Made by a program: the position numbers and the translations under genes. Of a stretch of 64,000 nucleotides of DNA, positions 19,098 through 28,525 are shown in pieces. How positions within the stretch are numbered: the first letter of the stretch is position 1; every line of letters begins with the position of its first letter. The stretch is from Microvirga ossetica (lineage in GTDB: Bacteria; Pseudomonadota; Alphaproteobacteria; Rhizobiales; Beijerinckiaceae), in NCBI RefSeq assembly GCF_002741015.1, contig NZ_CP016618.1, positions 620,001-684,000 of the forward strand, written 5' to 3'. The notes below the pieces were generated by a model. That model ran no database searches. It was not told where the DNA came from and was given only the letters and a program-made list of their open reading frames with translations.

Positions 19098-19217
19098 TGT
19101 CTCTCGCAATTCATCAATACGGCGCCCCTACCTATGCAGGGCGTCGGTAACAATCGGACCTGAGAACTGGTGATGCCGAGGTGACCGATCCCAGTTGGAT
19201 TAACCTGTGTTAACGGC

Positions 19218-19646
19218 TTGGATGTGACAAGGGCACCGGTTTTCTACGTAGGGATGTTCCGCCATGACACTCTGGCGGGGCAGTGCATGCTGGTCGACAG
19301 CGGCTTGCCAAGTTTATGGAACGCCAGCCGCGGGGGAAGCACCTTGCCAGTAATTCAGGAGCCGGGCGGCGCCAAGTGCGAGTGCATTTATCACCTCTTC
19401 CGCAATAAGCAGCGGCCTCAACTCATCTGTGCCGTGGCGGCAGATCGCCCTCTGCCCGGGTTTCTACTCCCTGAGCATTGGCTGCGTGAAGGCTCGCTTG
19501 GTCCTTCCGACTCCGCGCCGCCGGGTTTCCGTGAGCGGGCTGCTGTCACCGGGATACGATTGAACGGCTTTTACCTGTTCCACAGACTGCATACGGGGCG
19601 TGAGCTTGGCCAGGCCCTCAACACAACCAGGAACAGAGCTGCATGA
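19218..19646 (+). CDS. Hypothetical protein, 142 aa
   Basis: An open frame with protein-like composition in its second half (IYHLFRNKQRPQLICAVAA, then PLPGFLLPEHW). No domain or family recognised, no clear ribosome site. It overlaps the start of the following truncated gene by four bases (ATGA arrangement), which mildly supports it. Confidence 0.4.
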   Translation: MDVTRAPVFYVGMFRHDTLAGQCMLVDSGLPSLWNASRGGSTLPVIQEPGGAKCECIYHLFRNKQRPQLICAVAADRPLPGFLLPEHWLREGSLGPSDSAPPGFRERAAVTGIRLNGFYLFHRLHTGRELGQALNTTRNRAA

Positions 19647-19771
19647 CAGAGGAGGAAGTGGACGTCGTCGCTGAGGAACTGGCGAAGATGGGCGGGACAG
19701 CCTGGTATCCGGGACGCCAACAGGGGTCTCTTCTGAGGGCTGGGGTCAGCGCAAAATCTGCTCCTGACTGA
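19643..19771 (+). pseudogene. 5' fragment of a small conserved alphaproteobacterial gene
   Basis: Reads MTEEEVDVVAEELAKMGG then TAWYPGRQQGSLLR, the start of a small hypothetical protein that I recall from Rhizobiales. Similarity stops at about 19740, where an IS1111-like terminus (GGGGTCAGCGCAAAATCTG) begins. The frame closes at 19771 after 42 residues. Confidence 0.5.
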
Positions 19772-19946
19772 GCGCTAAGGCAGAACGGATCGGCAACCCT
19801 TTCGGCGAAGCGCGACATTCGACTCTGAGAACGGCGGTGCAAAATTTGACCACGGTAGCGGCGGGATAGACCCGCTGCGGGCGGCGTAAAAGTCGTCCAC
19901 CTATTCCCTTTCTGCCGGTTGCAGGGAGGGCTGGGGGATTTTCACC

Positions 19947-21434
19947 GTGGAACTTTACCGGAAGGTTCGGCTGGCGTGCTCTGAAGGCATGAGCCAGCGC
20001 GAGGCGGCGAAGCATTTCAACATATCGCGCGACAGCGTTCGCAAGATGATGGCCTATGCGGAGCCGCCCGGCTATCGGCGTCATGCTCCTGTCCGGCGCC
20101 CGAAGCTGGAAACGTTCGTCCCGATCATCGATGCCTGGCTGGAGGGCGATCGGTCGGTTCACCGCAAGCAACGCCATACGGCGAAGCGGGTGTTTGACCG
20201 GCTCCGGGAGGAGCATGGGTTCACCGGCGGCTATACGACGATCAAAGACTACATCCGCGAGCGCGAGCGGCGATGCCAGGAGATGTTTGTGCCGCTGTCG
20301 CACCCACCCGGCCATGCGCAGGCCGACTTCGGGGAGGCGGTGGTCGTGATCGGCGGGGTGGAGCAGAAAGCGCATTTCTTCGTGCTTGATCTTCCGCACA
20401 GCGATGCGTGTTTCGTCCGGGCCTATCCCGCGGCTGTGTCTGAGGCCTGGGTGGACGGCCACATCCAGGCCTTTGCCTTCTTCGGTGCGGTGCCGCAGTC
20501 GGTGCTCTATGACAATGACCGCTGCCTGGTGGCAAAGATCCTGCCGGACGGGACGCGCAAGCGGGCGGCGTTGTTCAGTGGTTTCCTGTCGCACTACGTG
20601 ATCCGGGATCGCTACGGTCGTCCGGGCAAGGGGAACGACAAAGGGAATGTGGAGGGCCTCGTCGGTTATTCCCGTCGCAACTTCATGGTGCCAATCCCGA
20701 ACTTCCCGAGCTGGGAGACCTTCAACACCTGGCTGGAGGGGCAATGTCGCAAGCGGCAGGATGACAAGCTGCGGGGGCCGGCCGAGACGATCGGCCAGCG
20801 CCTGCAGCGGGATACCGCGGCCATGCGTCCCCTGCCGGCCTCGCCATTTGAGGCCTGCGATCAGGCCAGCGGGCGCGTCTCATCGCAGTCGCTCGTGCGC
20901 TACAAGACCAACGACTACTCGGTGCCCGTGGCCTGGGGCCATCAGGATGTCTGGATCCGGGGCTATGTCGACGAGGTGGTGATCGGCTGCCGCAGCGAGG
21001 TCATTGCGCGCCATCCCCGCAGCTACGAGCGGGAAGAGGTGATCTTTAATCCGCTACATTACCTCCCGTTGATCGAGAACAAGATCAACGCACTCGATCA
21101 GGCCGCTCCTTTGCAGGGATGGGACCTGCCCGAGGAGTTCGCGACCTTGCGCGGCTTGATGGAAGTCCGCATGAACAAGCAGGGCCGGCGCGAATATGTG
21201 CAGGTGCTGCGGCTGCTGGAACTCTTCAATCTCCCGGATCTCCATGCTGCGGTGAAGCAGGCCCTGCAGATGGGGGCGATCGGCTTCGATGCGGTCAAGC
21301 ATCTGGTCCTGTGCCGGGTGGAGCGCAGACCGCCGCGGCTGGACCTCGATGTTTACCCCTATCTGCCGAAAGCCAGGGTCGAGAAGACATCGGCGGCGGC
21401 CTATATGTGCCTGATCTCGGAGGATGCCGCATGA
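19947..21434 (+). CDS. istA: IS21 transposase IstA
   Basis: A 495-residue transposase. The N-terminal helix-turn-helix (SQREAAKHFNISRDSVRKMM) is followed by a DDE integrase core, with the first Asp in HAQADFGEAVV, the second in SVLYDNDRC and the Glu in NDKGNVEGLVGYSRR. The C-terminal part is typical of IstA. Its length is normal and the frame intact. Confidence 0.94.
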   Translation: MELYRKVRLACSEGMSQREAAKHFNISRDSVRKMMAYAEPPGYRRHAPVRRPKLETFVPIIDAWLEGDRSVHRKQRHTAKRVFDRLREEHGFTGGYTTIKDYIRERERRCQEMFVPLSHPPGHAQADFGEAVVVIGGVEQKAHFFVLDLPHSDACFVRAYPAAVSEAWVDGHIQAFAFFGAVPQSVLYDNDRCLVAKILPDGTRKRAALFSGFLSHYVIRDRYGRPGKGNDKGNVEGLVGYSRRNFMVPIPNFPSWETFNTWLEGQCRKRQDDKLRGPAETIGQRLQRDTAAMRPLPASPFEACDQASGRVSSQSLVRYKTNDYSVPVAWGHQDVWIRGYVDEVVIGCRSEVIARHPRSYEREEVIFNPLHYLPLIENKINALDQAAPLQGWDLPEEFATLRGLMEVRMNKQGRREYVQVLRLLELFNLPDLHAAVKQALQMGAIGFDAVKHLVLCRVERRPPRLDLDVYPYLPKARVEKTSAAAYMCLISEDAA

Positions 21435-22198
21435 GCGCTGAAGCTCCCGAGATTTTGCTCGCCCACCACCTCAAGGCGCTCAAACTGCCCACATTCCTGC
21501 GCGAGCACCAGAAGCTGGCCCGCCAATGCGCCACCGAGGGGCTTGACCATGTCCGCTTCTTGGCCCGGCTCGTGGAGATGGAGCTGATCGACCGCGAGCG
21601 GCGGATGGTCGAGCGGCGCATCAAGACCGCGAAGTTCCCGGCCGTCAAAAGCCTCGACAGCTTCGACTTCGCCGCCATCCCGAGACTGAACAAGATGCAG
21701 GTCCTAGAGCTGGCGCGTGGCGAGTGGATCGAGCGGCGCGAGAATGTCATTGCCCTCGGCCCCTCCGGCACCGGCAAGACCCATATCGCCCTGGGGCTCG
21801 GGCTGGCCGCCTGCCAAAGGGGACTGTCCGTCGGCTTCACCACAGCCTCTGCCCTGGTCAGCGAGATGATGGAGGCCCGTGACGAGCGCCGCCTGCTTCG
21901 TCTCCAGAGGCAGATGGCCGGATACAAGCTGCTGATCATCGACGAACTGGGCTTCGTGCCCCTCTCGAAGACCGGGGCGGAGCTGCTGTTCGAGCTGATC
22001 TCGCGACGCTACGAACGCGGCGCCACCCTCATAACCAGCAATCTGCCCTTTGACGAATGGACCGAGACCCTTGGCTCAGAACGCCTTACGGGCGCACTTC
22101 TCGACCGACTGACCCACCATGTCAGCATCCTCGAGATGAACGGCGAGAGCTACCGTCTTGCTCATAGCCGATCGCGCAAACGGCAAACATCGTCCTGA
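21431..22198 (+). CDS. istB: IS21 helper ATPase IstB
   Basis: A 255-residue AAA+ ATPase that assists IstA in target choice. Walker A is GPSGTGKTH, Walker B is LLIIDELGF, and sensor motif TSNLPFDEW follows. The ATG overlaps the istA stop by four bases, so translation is coupled. A longer upstream in-frame extension belongs to a shadow of istA. Confidence 0.95.
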   Translation: MSAEAPEILLAHHLKALKLPTFLREHQKLARQCATEGLDHVRFLARLVEMELIDRERRMVERRIKTAKFPAVKSLDSFDFAAIPRLNKMQVLELARGEWIERRENVIALGPSGTGKTHIALGLGLAACQRGLSVGFTTASALVSEMMEARDERRLLRLQRQMAGYKLLIIDELGFVPLSKTGAELLFELISRRYERGATLITSNLPFDEWTETLGSERLTGALLDRLTHHVSILEMNGESYRLAHSRSRKRQTSS

Positions 22199-22326
22199 AA
22201 TCAACCCGATGACAATTGGCCCAGGGGGCCAATGCGCCATGGCACGCGCCAGCTATGTGGTCAGCGCGCCCGCCACTGGCCCAGTTTTGCGCCGCCCCGT
22301 GGTCGACTTTTGAACCGCCGTTGACA

Positions 22327-23209
22327 ATACAGAACGTTTGCTGAGACCATGCGGTCTGCTGACAGCTCAATCCAGCTTATCGGTTGGGGAGATCAGGAGC
22401 GCAACAGCGACAAGTGGTGGGCCGAGGATCTTCTGCGCGAATCTGGAGACCTTGTTGACTTGGTGGCGCTTCACATGATGCACCAGAAGCCAGACAATCC
22501 AAATACGGTTTTAAGAGGACGTGAGTATCGGAAAGATTATCATGCAAGCTGGGCTGAGCTTTGTACGATGTATGATAAGGTTGACCGTAAACTCACCGAA
22601 GCTCGGAGCGTGATCCAATCAATAGACGCTTCGAAACGAGTGGCAATCACGGAGGGGCACCTCTCCCTCCAGCCACATAATAAATGTGAAATCCTTCGCG
22701 AATGGATTTCAGCTCTCTACCACGCTAGAGTGCTGAACCTTTATGAACGCAACGCAGACTTCGTTGATATCGCGACGTTGGCTGATTTCGAGGGGGTATC
22801 CTGGTTGGTCAATGCGGTGATGCTTGGCTCCCCCCGAGAGACCCCGTATCTGCTTCCGGTCGGACACGTGATGCGGCTTTTCAGAAAGTACGGCGGCGAC
22901 GCCGCAGTCAATGTCACAAGTGAGGGATCAACACTGGATGTAACAGCGAGCCGACGCGGTCAAACTCTTTATTTGCATGTCGTCAACACTGACCTGCAAA
23001 GTGCGACAAATGCCGAGCTTTCTGTGACCGGGATCACCCCTAGCTCTGCCTTGGCTCATCAAATTGCACCTAATGATCTGTCGACTGCAATCGATACCAC
23101 TGCTCTGAATGTGTTTGACGTCGAGAATTGTTCGGTGCCTGTCGGGAATGGAACGATTGTTTGGTGTTTCCCAAAGGCATCGGTAACAGCGCTCGAAGTC
23201 CAGCTTTGA
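22327..23209 (+). pseudogene. 3' part of an alpha-L-arabinofuranosidase-like gene cut by IS21
   Basis: About 293 codons read from the IS21 right end, the first in-frame ATG being 22349 (MRSADSSIQLIGWGD). The middle (RVAITEGH, probable nucleophile strand) and the C-terminal beta domain resemble GH51-type arabinofuranosidases, which are about 500 residues. The N-terminal half with the acid/base Glu is missing, and no 5' half is found left of the IS. GC is lower than in its neighbours. Family assignment is moderate. Confidence 0.6.
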
Positions 23210-23408
23210 GTTGCATGGGAGTGGTGAATCCGGAAGAGATGGGAAGTCACTCACCCTATCCTATAAGGCATCGTCCAGTTGGCGGCTCAAGGAGCCGTCT
23301 CTCTCGGGCCAAGGAGAGCATGAGGTTTTGTTTTGGGGTGAACGGCCCCCTTACGGCATCGCTGTGCCAGAATGAGGTCGTGGGGGGCTCAAACACAGGA
23401 GACCGCCC

Positions 23409-23444
23409 GTGGACCAGATTATCCGCATCGGCATGGATACGTCA
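23409..23444 (+). pseudogene. First 12 codons of an IS110-family transposase
   Basis: GTG start reading VDQIIRIGMDTS, the usual IS110 N-terminus with the first catalytic Asp. It is split at 23444/23445 by a group II intron. The upstream 100 bases (from about 23310) are presumably the IS110 left end. No rejoining 3' part is seen after the inserted DNA. Confidence 0.6.
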
Positions 23445-24153
23445 GTGCGCCGGGAGACCGGCAAGGAGTAGATGGAGAAAATCCATTACGATAAAGGGCC
23501 AGCAGCCCATATCGGCCCCAAGCCGTGCGCAGGCCTCCGCTAGGATGTCGGCGAAGCGTCGGTAGGGGAGCGTGCAGGCCAGCCATTGAGCCGCGAAAGT
23601 CCAAAGTCCCGGGTGCCGACGGCGTTGACGTTCCGGAAGGCAACACGGCTGAGCGCGTTACGTGAGCGCTCAGCCGACCCGGCGTGGTCTGAGGCCCTGG
23701 CATGCACGCAAGCTCCTTGTACGGGAACCGGGAGATTTCTGGATTGGCCACCCAACCCGCCCTCCGGGTGGATGGTCCGCAGTGGGAAGGCGAGGAGCCG
23801 TAGCCGCCGATGAACGATCCAGAGAAGTCTGACTTCGGCATAGTAGCTGTGAAGCCGACGACACAGCCGGGCGACCGGTGGCGGAGTTGGGGGAGCCAAG
23901 GCCGGGGACCAAGGGGAACGCGCAACAGCAACGCATGCACCGGACACAGGGCCGGGATCGCATGTCCCAGTCGCTGGATCACGTACGGAAAGCCGCAAGG
24001 CTGAGGAAGAAGGACAGGTTCACCGCGCTCTTCCACCATATCACTGTCGACGCACTCAGGACGGCGTTCTACGCGCTCAGGCGCAAGGCCGCTCCGGGGT
24101 GGATGGCATGACATGGCAGGACTACGAGGCAGAGCTTGAGCCTCGGCGAGGAC
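23445..24153 (+). mobile_element. Group II intron, 5' part, truncated
   Basis: Starts with the consensus-like GTGCG at the exon junction. Some 500 bases without a gene follow, matching the structured ribozyme domains I-IV, then the start of an intron-encoded reverse transcriptase. The IS630 element cuts it at 24153, so domains V and VI and most of the maturase are missing. It cannot splice on its own. Confidence 0.75.
23962..24153 (+). pseudogene. N-terminus of group II intron reverse transcriptase/maturase
   Basis: Reads MSQSLDHVRKAARLRKKDRF and continues to RRKAAPG, typical of LtrA-type proteins. One G is missing in the GGGG run near 24104, so the expected VDGMTWQDYEAELEP appears in the next frame. 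The remaining protein (some 400 residues) is absent because of the IS630 insertion. Confidence 0.75.
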
Positions 24154-24155
24154 TA

Positions 24156-25210
24156 GAGCATCGGCTGTTCAGACGAATCCATAACCTGCGGCAGTGAAGT
24201 AGTTGCGGCATTCCTCAGCTTCGACCCCATCACAGATGTCCCCGATGGCCCGCCAGAGCGCGTCAAAGGTGCGGGCTTCGGCTTTGCGCAGATGTGCTTT
24301 GATCTTGGCGAAGAGTTGCTCAATTGGGTTCAAATCGGGCGAATAAGCAGGCAGGAACAGGAACCAGGCGCCGCGTTGCTTCAGACACTGCGCCGCCGTC
24401 TCGCTCTTGTGCGCCGGCAGGTTGTCGAGGATCACCACGTCGCCCTTGGACAGCGTCGGAGCAAGCTGGGTCTCCACATAAGTCTCAAAGATCTGACGGG
24501 TCATCGGCCCATCGATCACCCAAGGCGCCGTCAGACCACAGTAGCGCAGCCCGGCGACAAAGGTCTGGGTCAGCCAGTGGCCGAATGGTGCCCTTGCATA
24601 CAGACGCTGCCCTTTGAGGCAGCGGCCGCGCAGGCGCGTCATCTTGGTGGATGTGCCGGTCTCATCGAGAAACACGAGCCGGTGCGGCTCCTGGCGCATG
24701 CGCGGCTGGCGTTTTGTGTGCCAATGCTCGCGGGCCTGGCGCACGTCGGAGCGTTCTTGTTCGCTGGCCCGCAAAGTTTTTTTTGACGCTATAGCCGTGG
24801 CGGATGTACCAGCGCGCGATGGACGCCGGCGTGATCTTGGTGCCCAAGGCCAGCAGTTCGGCCGCGAGCTGGGGCATGGTGATGTCGTTCCTCTCGGCGA
24901 CGCGACGGATCAGAAACTCGCGATGCGGGTCGAGCTTGGAGTAGCGCCAGCCGCCCTCTGGTTTGGGCGCCAGGCTGCCGGTGGCCCGATACGCCGCCAT
25001 GAGCCGCACCACAAACGCGACCGACACCTCAAAATGGCGCGCGGCCTCATGGCAGGAATGCCCCGCCTCAACAAAGCGCACCACCCGTTGCCGCAGATCC
25101 AGCGAGTAGGACTTGGTCATCGCTCATCTCCTCTAAAGAGGGCCGAGATAAGGGAATCACAAAGCCGTCACGCCGCATAGCCTCCGATTCAATCAGAACA
25201 GCCGATGCTC
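24156..25210 (-). mobile_element. IS630-family element, 1055 bp
   Basis: Inverted ends GAGCATCGGCTGTTC, flanked on both sides by TA (within CTAG), the target and duplication used by IS630/mariner-type elements. It carries one transposase in two overlapping frames. Confidence 0.9.
24169..25120 (-). CDS. IS630-family transposase, two frames joined by a probable programmed frameshift
   Basis: The first frame (25120 to 24662) holds the helix-turn-helix domain ([20 protein letters not shown]). The second frame (24774 to 24169) holds the DDE core: [19 protein letters not shown] and [15 protein letters not shown]. The frames overlap at a run of eight A on the coding strand (24777-24784), a slippery site used for programmed frameshifting in several IS630 elements. 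Joined protein is about 315 residues, normal for the family. A simple indel is the alternative explanation. Confidence 0.85.
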
Positions 25211-25351
25211 TAGGTCCTGTGCAAGAAGACGTAAAGGCCACGGCAAGTGCCCTGATGATACCCGCCCCGACCAGTTTCGTAGGATCAGCGACAGCTCTGT
25301 CTGCAATGGCGCGCAGCCCACTAAATCGGCAGCCAGGGCGCGAGGGGCGTC

Positions 25352-27571
25352 TCAGACGGCCTCCGGCAGGCGGTCGATGAGCTTGTCGAGCGTGAGCGGA
25401 TAGTCGCGGATGCGAACGCCGGTGGCATTGTAGACCGCGTTCGCGACCGCCGCTCCGACGCCGCAGATGCCGAGCTCGGCCACGCCCTTGGCCTTCATGG
25501 GCGAGGACATTGGGTCGACCTCGTCGAGAAAGACGACTTCCTGGTGCGGGATGTCAGCATGGACCGGCACCTCATAGCCCGCAAGGTCGTGGTTGACGAA
25601 GAAACCTCGCCGCTTGTCCACGGCCAGTTCCTCCATCAAAGCCGCCCCGACTCCCATCGTCATCGCACCGATCACCTGGCTCCTCGCGGATTTGGGATTG
25701 AGGATGCGCCCAGCCGCGCACACGGCGAGCATCCGCCGAACCCGAACCTCGCCGGTCGCTGCGTCAACCCCGACTTCGACGAAGTGGGCCGCGAAGGTCG
25801 ATTGCTGGTGCGTTTTGGCGAGATCGCCGTACTCGATGAAGTCTTCCACGACAAGCTCACCCGCGCTCGCGGCCTCGGCAAGCGGTACGCTGCGGTTGCC
25901 CGATCGCACGTCGCCGTCCGAGAATACGGCGTCGGCGGCGTTGAAGCCGAGTTGCTGCGCGACGGCTTCGCGCAGTTTGACACAGGCAGCGTAGACCCCG
26001 GCGGTCGAGTTGTTCGCCCCCCACTGACCGCCGGAGCCGGCGGAGACCGGAAAGGCGGAGTCGCCAAGCCGCACGGCCACCTTGTCCAAGGCTACCCCCA
26101 TCATCTCGGCCGCGGTCTGGGCGATGATGGTGTAGGAGCCCGTTCCGATATCGGTCATGTCGGTTTCAACCGTGACCACTCCTTGACGGTTAAGCCGGAC
26201 CCGCGCCGCGGACTTTGTCAGGAGGTTGTTGCGGAAGCCCGCCGCCACGCCCGCTCCGACGAGCCAGCGTTCGTCCCGCACCTGGGCAGGCTGGGGATTG
26301 CGCTTGTCCCAACCGAAGCGCTCGGCACCGAGTCGAAGACAGCCGACGAGATCGCGATGGGAGAAGCGGCGGTCGGACTTCTCTGGATCGACCTGGGTGT
26401 CGTTCAGGATCCGAAAGTCGACCGGATCCAGGCCGAGCTTCTCCGCCATCTCGTCCATGGCGACCTCAAGCGCCATCATGCCGGGTGCCTCGCCCGGTGC
26501 GCGCATCGCGTTGCCTTCCGGAAGGTCGAGCGGAGCCAGCCGCATGGCCATCAGGCGGTTTGCGCCCGCGTAGAGGAGCCTCGTTTGGGACACCGCCGTC
26601 TCGGGCTTGCCCTCCGCCAGATTGCCGGAGGTGCTCTCGTGCGCGATGGCTGTGATCGTGCCGTCACGGTTCGCGCCAATGCGGATGCGCTGGATCGTGG
26701 CAGGCCGATGGGTGGTATTGTTGGCGACGAGCGGGCGACTCAGTGCCAACTTGACGGGTCTGCGCGCCGCCTTGGCAGCGAGCGCTGCCAGCACGGCATC
26801 GGCCCGGATGAACAGCTTTGCTCCGAAGCCACCGCCGATATAAGGCGAGTCGAGGCGAACGTTCTCTGCCGGAATACCGAGGATTTTGGCAATGCTGCCT
26901 TTGCCCCAAGCAATCATCTGGTTTGATGTCCAGAGCGTCAGCCGATCGCCATCCCATGCCGCGATCGTGGCGTGCGGCTCCATCATGGCGTGGCTCTCAT
27001 CGGGCGTCGTGTAAGTCTCGTCGAGTTTCACCGGCGCGGCCGCGAACGCACCCTCGAAGTCGCCGACGCGGGCCTCTGGAGGTCCGCTGCTGCCTTCCCC
27101 GCTATCGTCGCCAATGAGCGGGGCGTTCGGCGCCTCGGCGGCGAGATCGAACTTCCCCGCCTCGGGCTGGTAGTCGACGCGGATCAGGTAGGCCGCGGCC
27201 CGGGCCTGCTCGAAGGTCTCCGCGACCACCACGGCGATCGCTTGGTGGTAATGCTGAATGACCGGTCCGCCGAACAGGTAAGCGGCATTCATCATGCCGC
27301 GCTCCAATCGGGGCATGTCGAGCGTCGTGACGATCGTCAGAACGCCTGGCGCCGTCTTGGCCTCCTCCAGGTGCATGGCAACGATGCGGCCTTTAGCGAT
27401 CCCGGAGCCCAGCACGAAGCCATAAGCCTGGTCTGGCACAACGTCGTGCCGCTCGTAGGCGTAGGGCGCGGTGCCGGTTGTCTTGTAGCGTCCATCGATC
27501 CGGTCGGTGGGTCGGCCAACAACCTTGAGCTGGTCAATCGGATTGGTACTGGCGGGAGTGTCGAACCGCAT
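25352..27571 (-). CDS. Molybdenum aldehyde oxidase large subunit (PaoC-like)
   Basis: A 739-residue molybdopterin-cytosine-dinucleotide subunit of the xanthine oxidase family. Substrate-channel and cofactor segments include SPYIGGGFGAKL, MRAPGEAPGMMALE and GSGGQWGANNS. The catalytic Glu is at about residue 699 in GVAELGICGVG. It is the last gene of a three-gene operon after the Fe-S and FAD subunits, three bases from the FAD gene. The complex should oxidise aldehydes with water in the periplasm. No XdhC/PaoD-type insertion chaperone is seen next to it. Confidence 0.9.
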   Translation of the reverse strand: MRFDTPASTNPIDQLKVVGRPTDRIDGRYKTTGTAPYAYERHDVVPDQAYGFVLGSGIAKGRIVAMHLEEAKTAPGVLTIVTTLDMPRLERGMMNAAYLFGGPVIQHYHQAIAVVVAETFEQARAAAYLIRVDYQPEAGKFDLAAEAPNAPLIGDDSGEGSSGPPEARVGDFEGAFAAAPVKLDETYTTPDESHAMMEPHATIAAWDGDRLTLWTSNQMIAWGKGSIAKILGIPAENVRLDSPYIGGGFGAKLFIRADAVLAALAAKAARRPVKLALSRPLVANNTTHRPATIQRIRIGANRDGTITAIAHESTSGNLAEGKPETAVSQTRLLYAGANRLMAMRLAPLDLPEGNAMRAPGEAPGMMALEVAMDEMAEKLGLDPVDFRILNDTQVDPEKSDRRFSHRDLVGCLRLGAERFGWDKRNPQPAQVRDERWLVGAGVAAGFRNNLLTKSAARVRLNRQGVVTVETDMTDIGTGSYTIIAQTAAEMMGVALDKVAVRLGDSAFPVSAGSGGQWGANNSTAGVYAACVKLREAVAQQLGFNAADAVFSDGDVRSGNRSVPLAEAASAGELVVEDFIEYGDLAKTHQQSTFAAHFVEVGVDAATGEVRVRRMLAVCAAGRILNPKSARSQVIGAMTMGVGAALMEELAVDKRRGFFVNHDLAGYEVPVHADIPHQEVVFLDEVDPMSSPMKAKGVAELGICGVGAAVANAVYNATGVRIRDYPLTLDKLIDRLPEAV

Positions 27572-27574
27572 GTC

Positions 27575-28525
27575 TCAGCTCCTCGCTTCGGAGATCACCG
27601 CGCCGAGCGTGCGCTCGACAAGCGCTACCTTGAACGCGTTGTCGTGGGTCGGCTTGGCACCGGCGAGCAGCTGTTCCGTGACCGCCCTGGGGCCGCGCGG
27701 CAGAGCGGCTTCCGCCGCTTCGACCCGCCACGGCTTGTGCGCCACGCCGCCCACAGCCACACGTCCTGAGCCGTCCCGCTGAATGACAGCCGCCACAGAC
27801 ACCAGAGCGAAGGCGTAAGACGCGCGGTCGCGCACCTTGCGATAGATCTGCCGGCCGCCGATGGGCGGGGGCAAGGTCGCGGCGGTGATGAGCTCACCGG
27901 GCTCCAGCGTCGTCTCCACGTGGGGCGTGTCGCCGGGCAGGCGGTGAAACTCAGCAATCGGGATCGTCCTGGTCGCGCCGTCGGCCCGCACGGTCTCGAC
28001 CGTCGCGTCGAGCACGCGCATGGCGACCGCCATGTCGCTCGGGTTGGTGGCGATGCAGGCATCACTCACCCCGATGATGCCGAGCTGCCGGCTGAACCCG
28101 TCTAGGGCCGAGCAGCCGCTGCCGGGCCGCCGTTTGTTGCAAGGCTGAGCGGTGTCGTAGAAGTAGGGGCAGCGGGTGCGCTGGAGAAAGTTTCCCGCCG
28201 TCGTTGCCCGGTTGCGCAACTGGCCGGACGCCCCCGCGAGCAGCGCCCGTGACAGGACACCGTAGTCGCGCCGAACGCGCTCGTTGGCAGCGAGGTCGGT
28301 GTTACGGACAAGTGCGCCGATCCGAAGCCCACCTTCCGGGCTCGGCTCGATGGTGTCGAGCTTCAGCCCGTTCACGTCGACGAGGTGGGTGGGTGTCTCG
28401 ATCTGCAACTTCATCAGGTCGAGCAGATTTGTGCCACCCGCGATGAACTTCGCGCCAGGCGTGCGGGCGACGGCGGCGGCTGCCTCAGCAGGCGTGTTTG
28501 CGCGTTCAAAGGTGAAAGCTCTCAT
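27575..28525 (-). CDS. FAD subunit of periplasmic aldehyde oxidase (PaoB-like)
   Basis: A 316-residue FAD subunit with the FAD motifs [10 protein letters not shown] and [18 protein letters not shown]. Three further Cys in RCPYF, PCNKR and GSGCSA match the insertion that holds an extra 4Fe-4S cluster in E. coli PaoB, so the same cluster is expected. The ATG at 28525 overlaps the Fe-S gene stop by four bases; an upstream in-frame extension is a shadow of that gene. It relays electrons between the Fe-S and Mo subunits. Confidence 0.9.
   Translation of the reverse strand: MRAFTFERANTPAEAAAAVARTPGAKFIAGGTNLLDLMKLQIETPTHLVDVNGLKLDTIEPSPEGGLRIGALVRNTDLAANERVRRDYGVLSRALLAGASGQLRNRATTAGNFLQRTRCPYFYDTAQPCNKRRPGSGCSALDGFSRQLGIIGVSDACIATNPSDMAVAMRVLDATVETVRADGATRTIPIAEFHRLPGDTPHVETTLEPGELITAATLPPPIGGRQIYRKVRDRASYAFALVSVAAVIQRDGSGRVAVGGVAHKPWRVEAAEAALPRGPRAVTEQLLAGAKPTHDNAFKVALVERTLGAVISEARS

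Larger units (their letters stand above)
19826..22326 (+). mobile_element. IS21-family insertion sequence, about 2.5 kb
   Basis: Ends are inverted repeats: left TGAGAACGGCGGTGCAAAA and right (complement) TGTCAACGGCGGTTCAAAA, continuing with GACCACGG. It carries istA and istB with an ATGA overlap, the standard IS21 layout. No direct target duplication is visible, which suggests later rearrangement at one side. The element cuts the arabinofuranosidase-like gene on its right. Confidence 0.9.

Noticed and set aside
23419..24114. 231-codon minus-strand frame
   Set aside because: Lies opposite the group II intron RNA and maturase start; no protein family.
25544..26926. 460-codon plus-strand frame opposite the aldehyde oxidase large subunit
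   Set aside because: Antisense shadow of a recognised gene.
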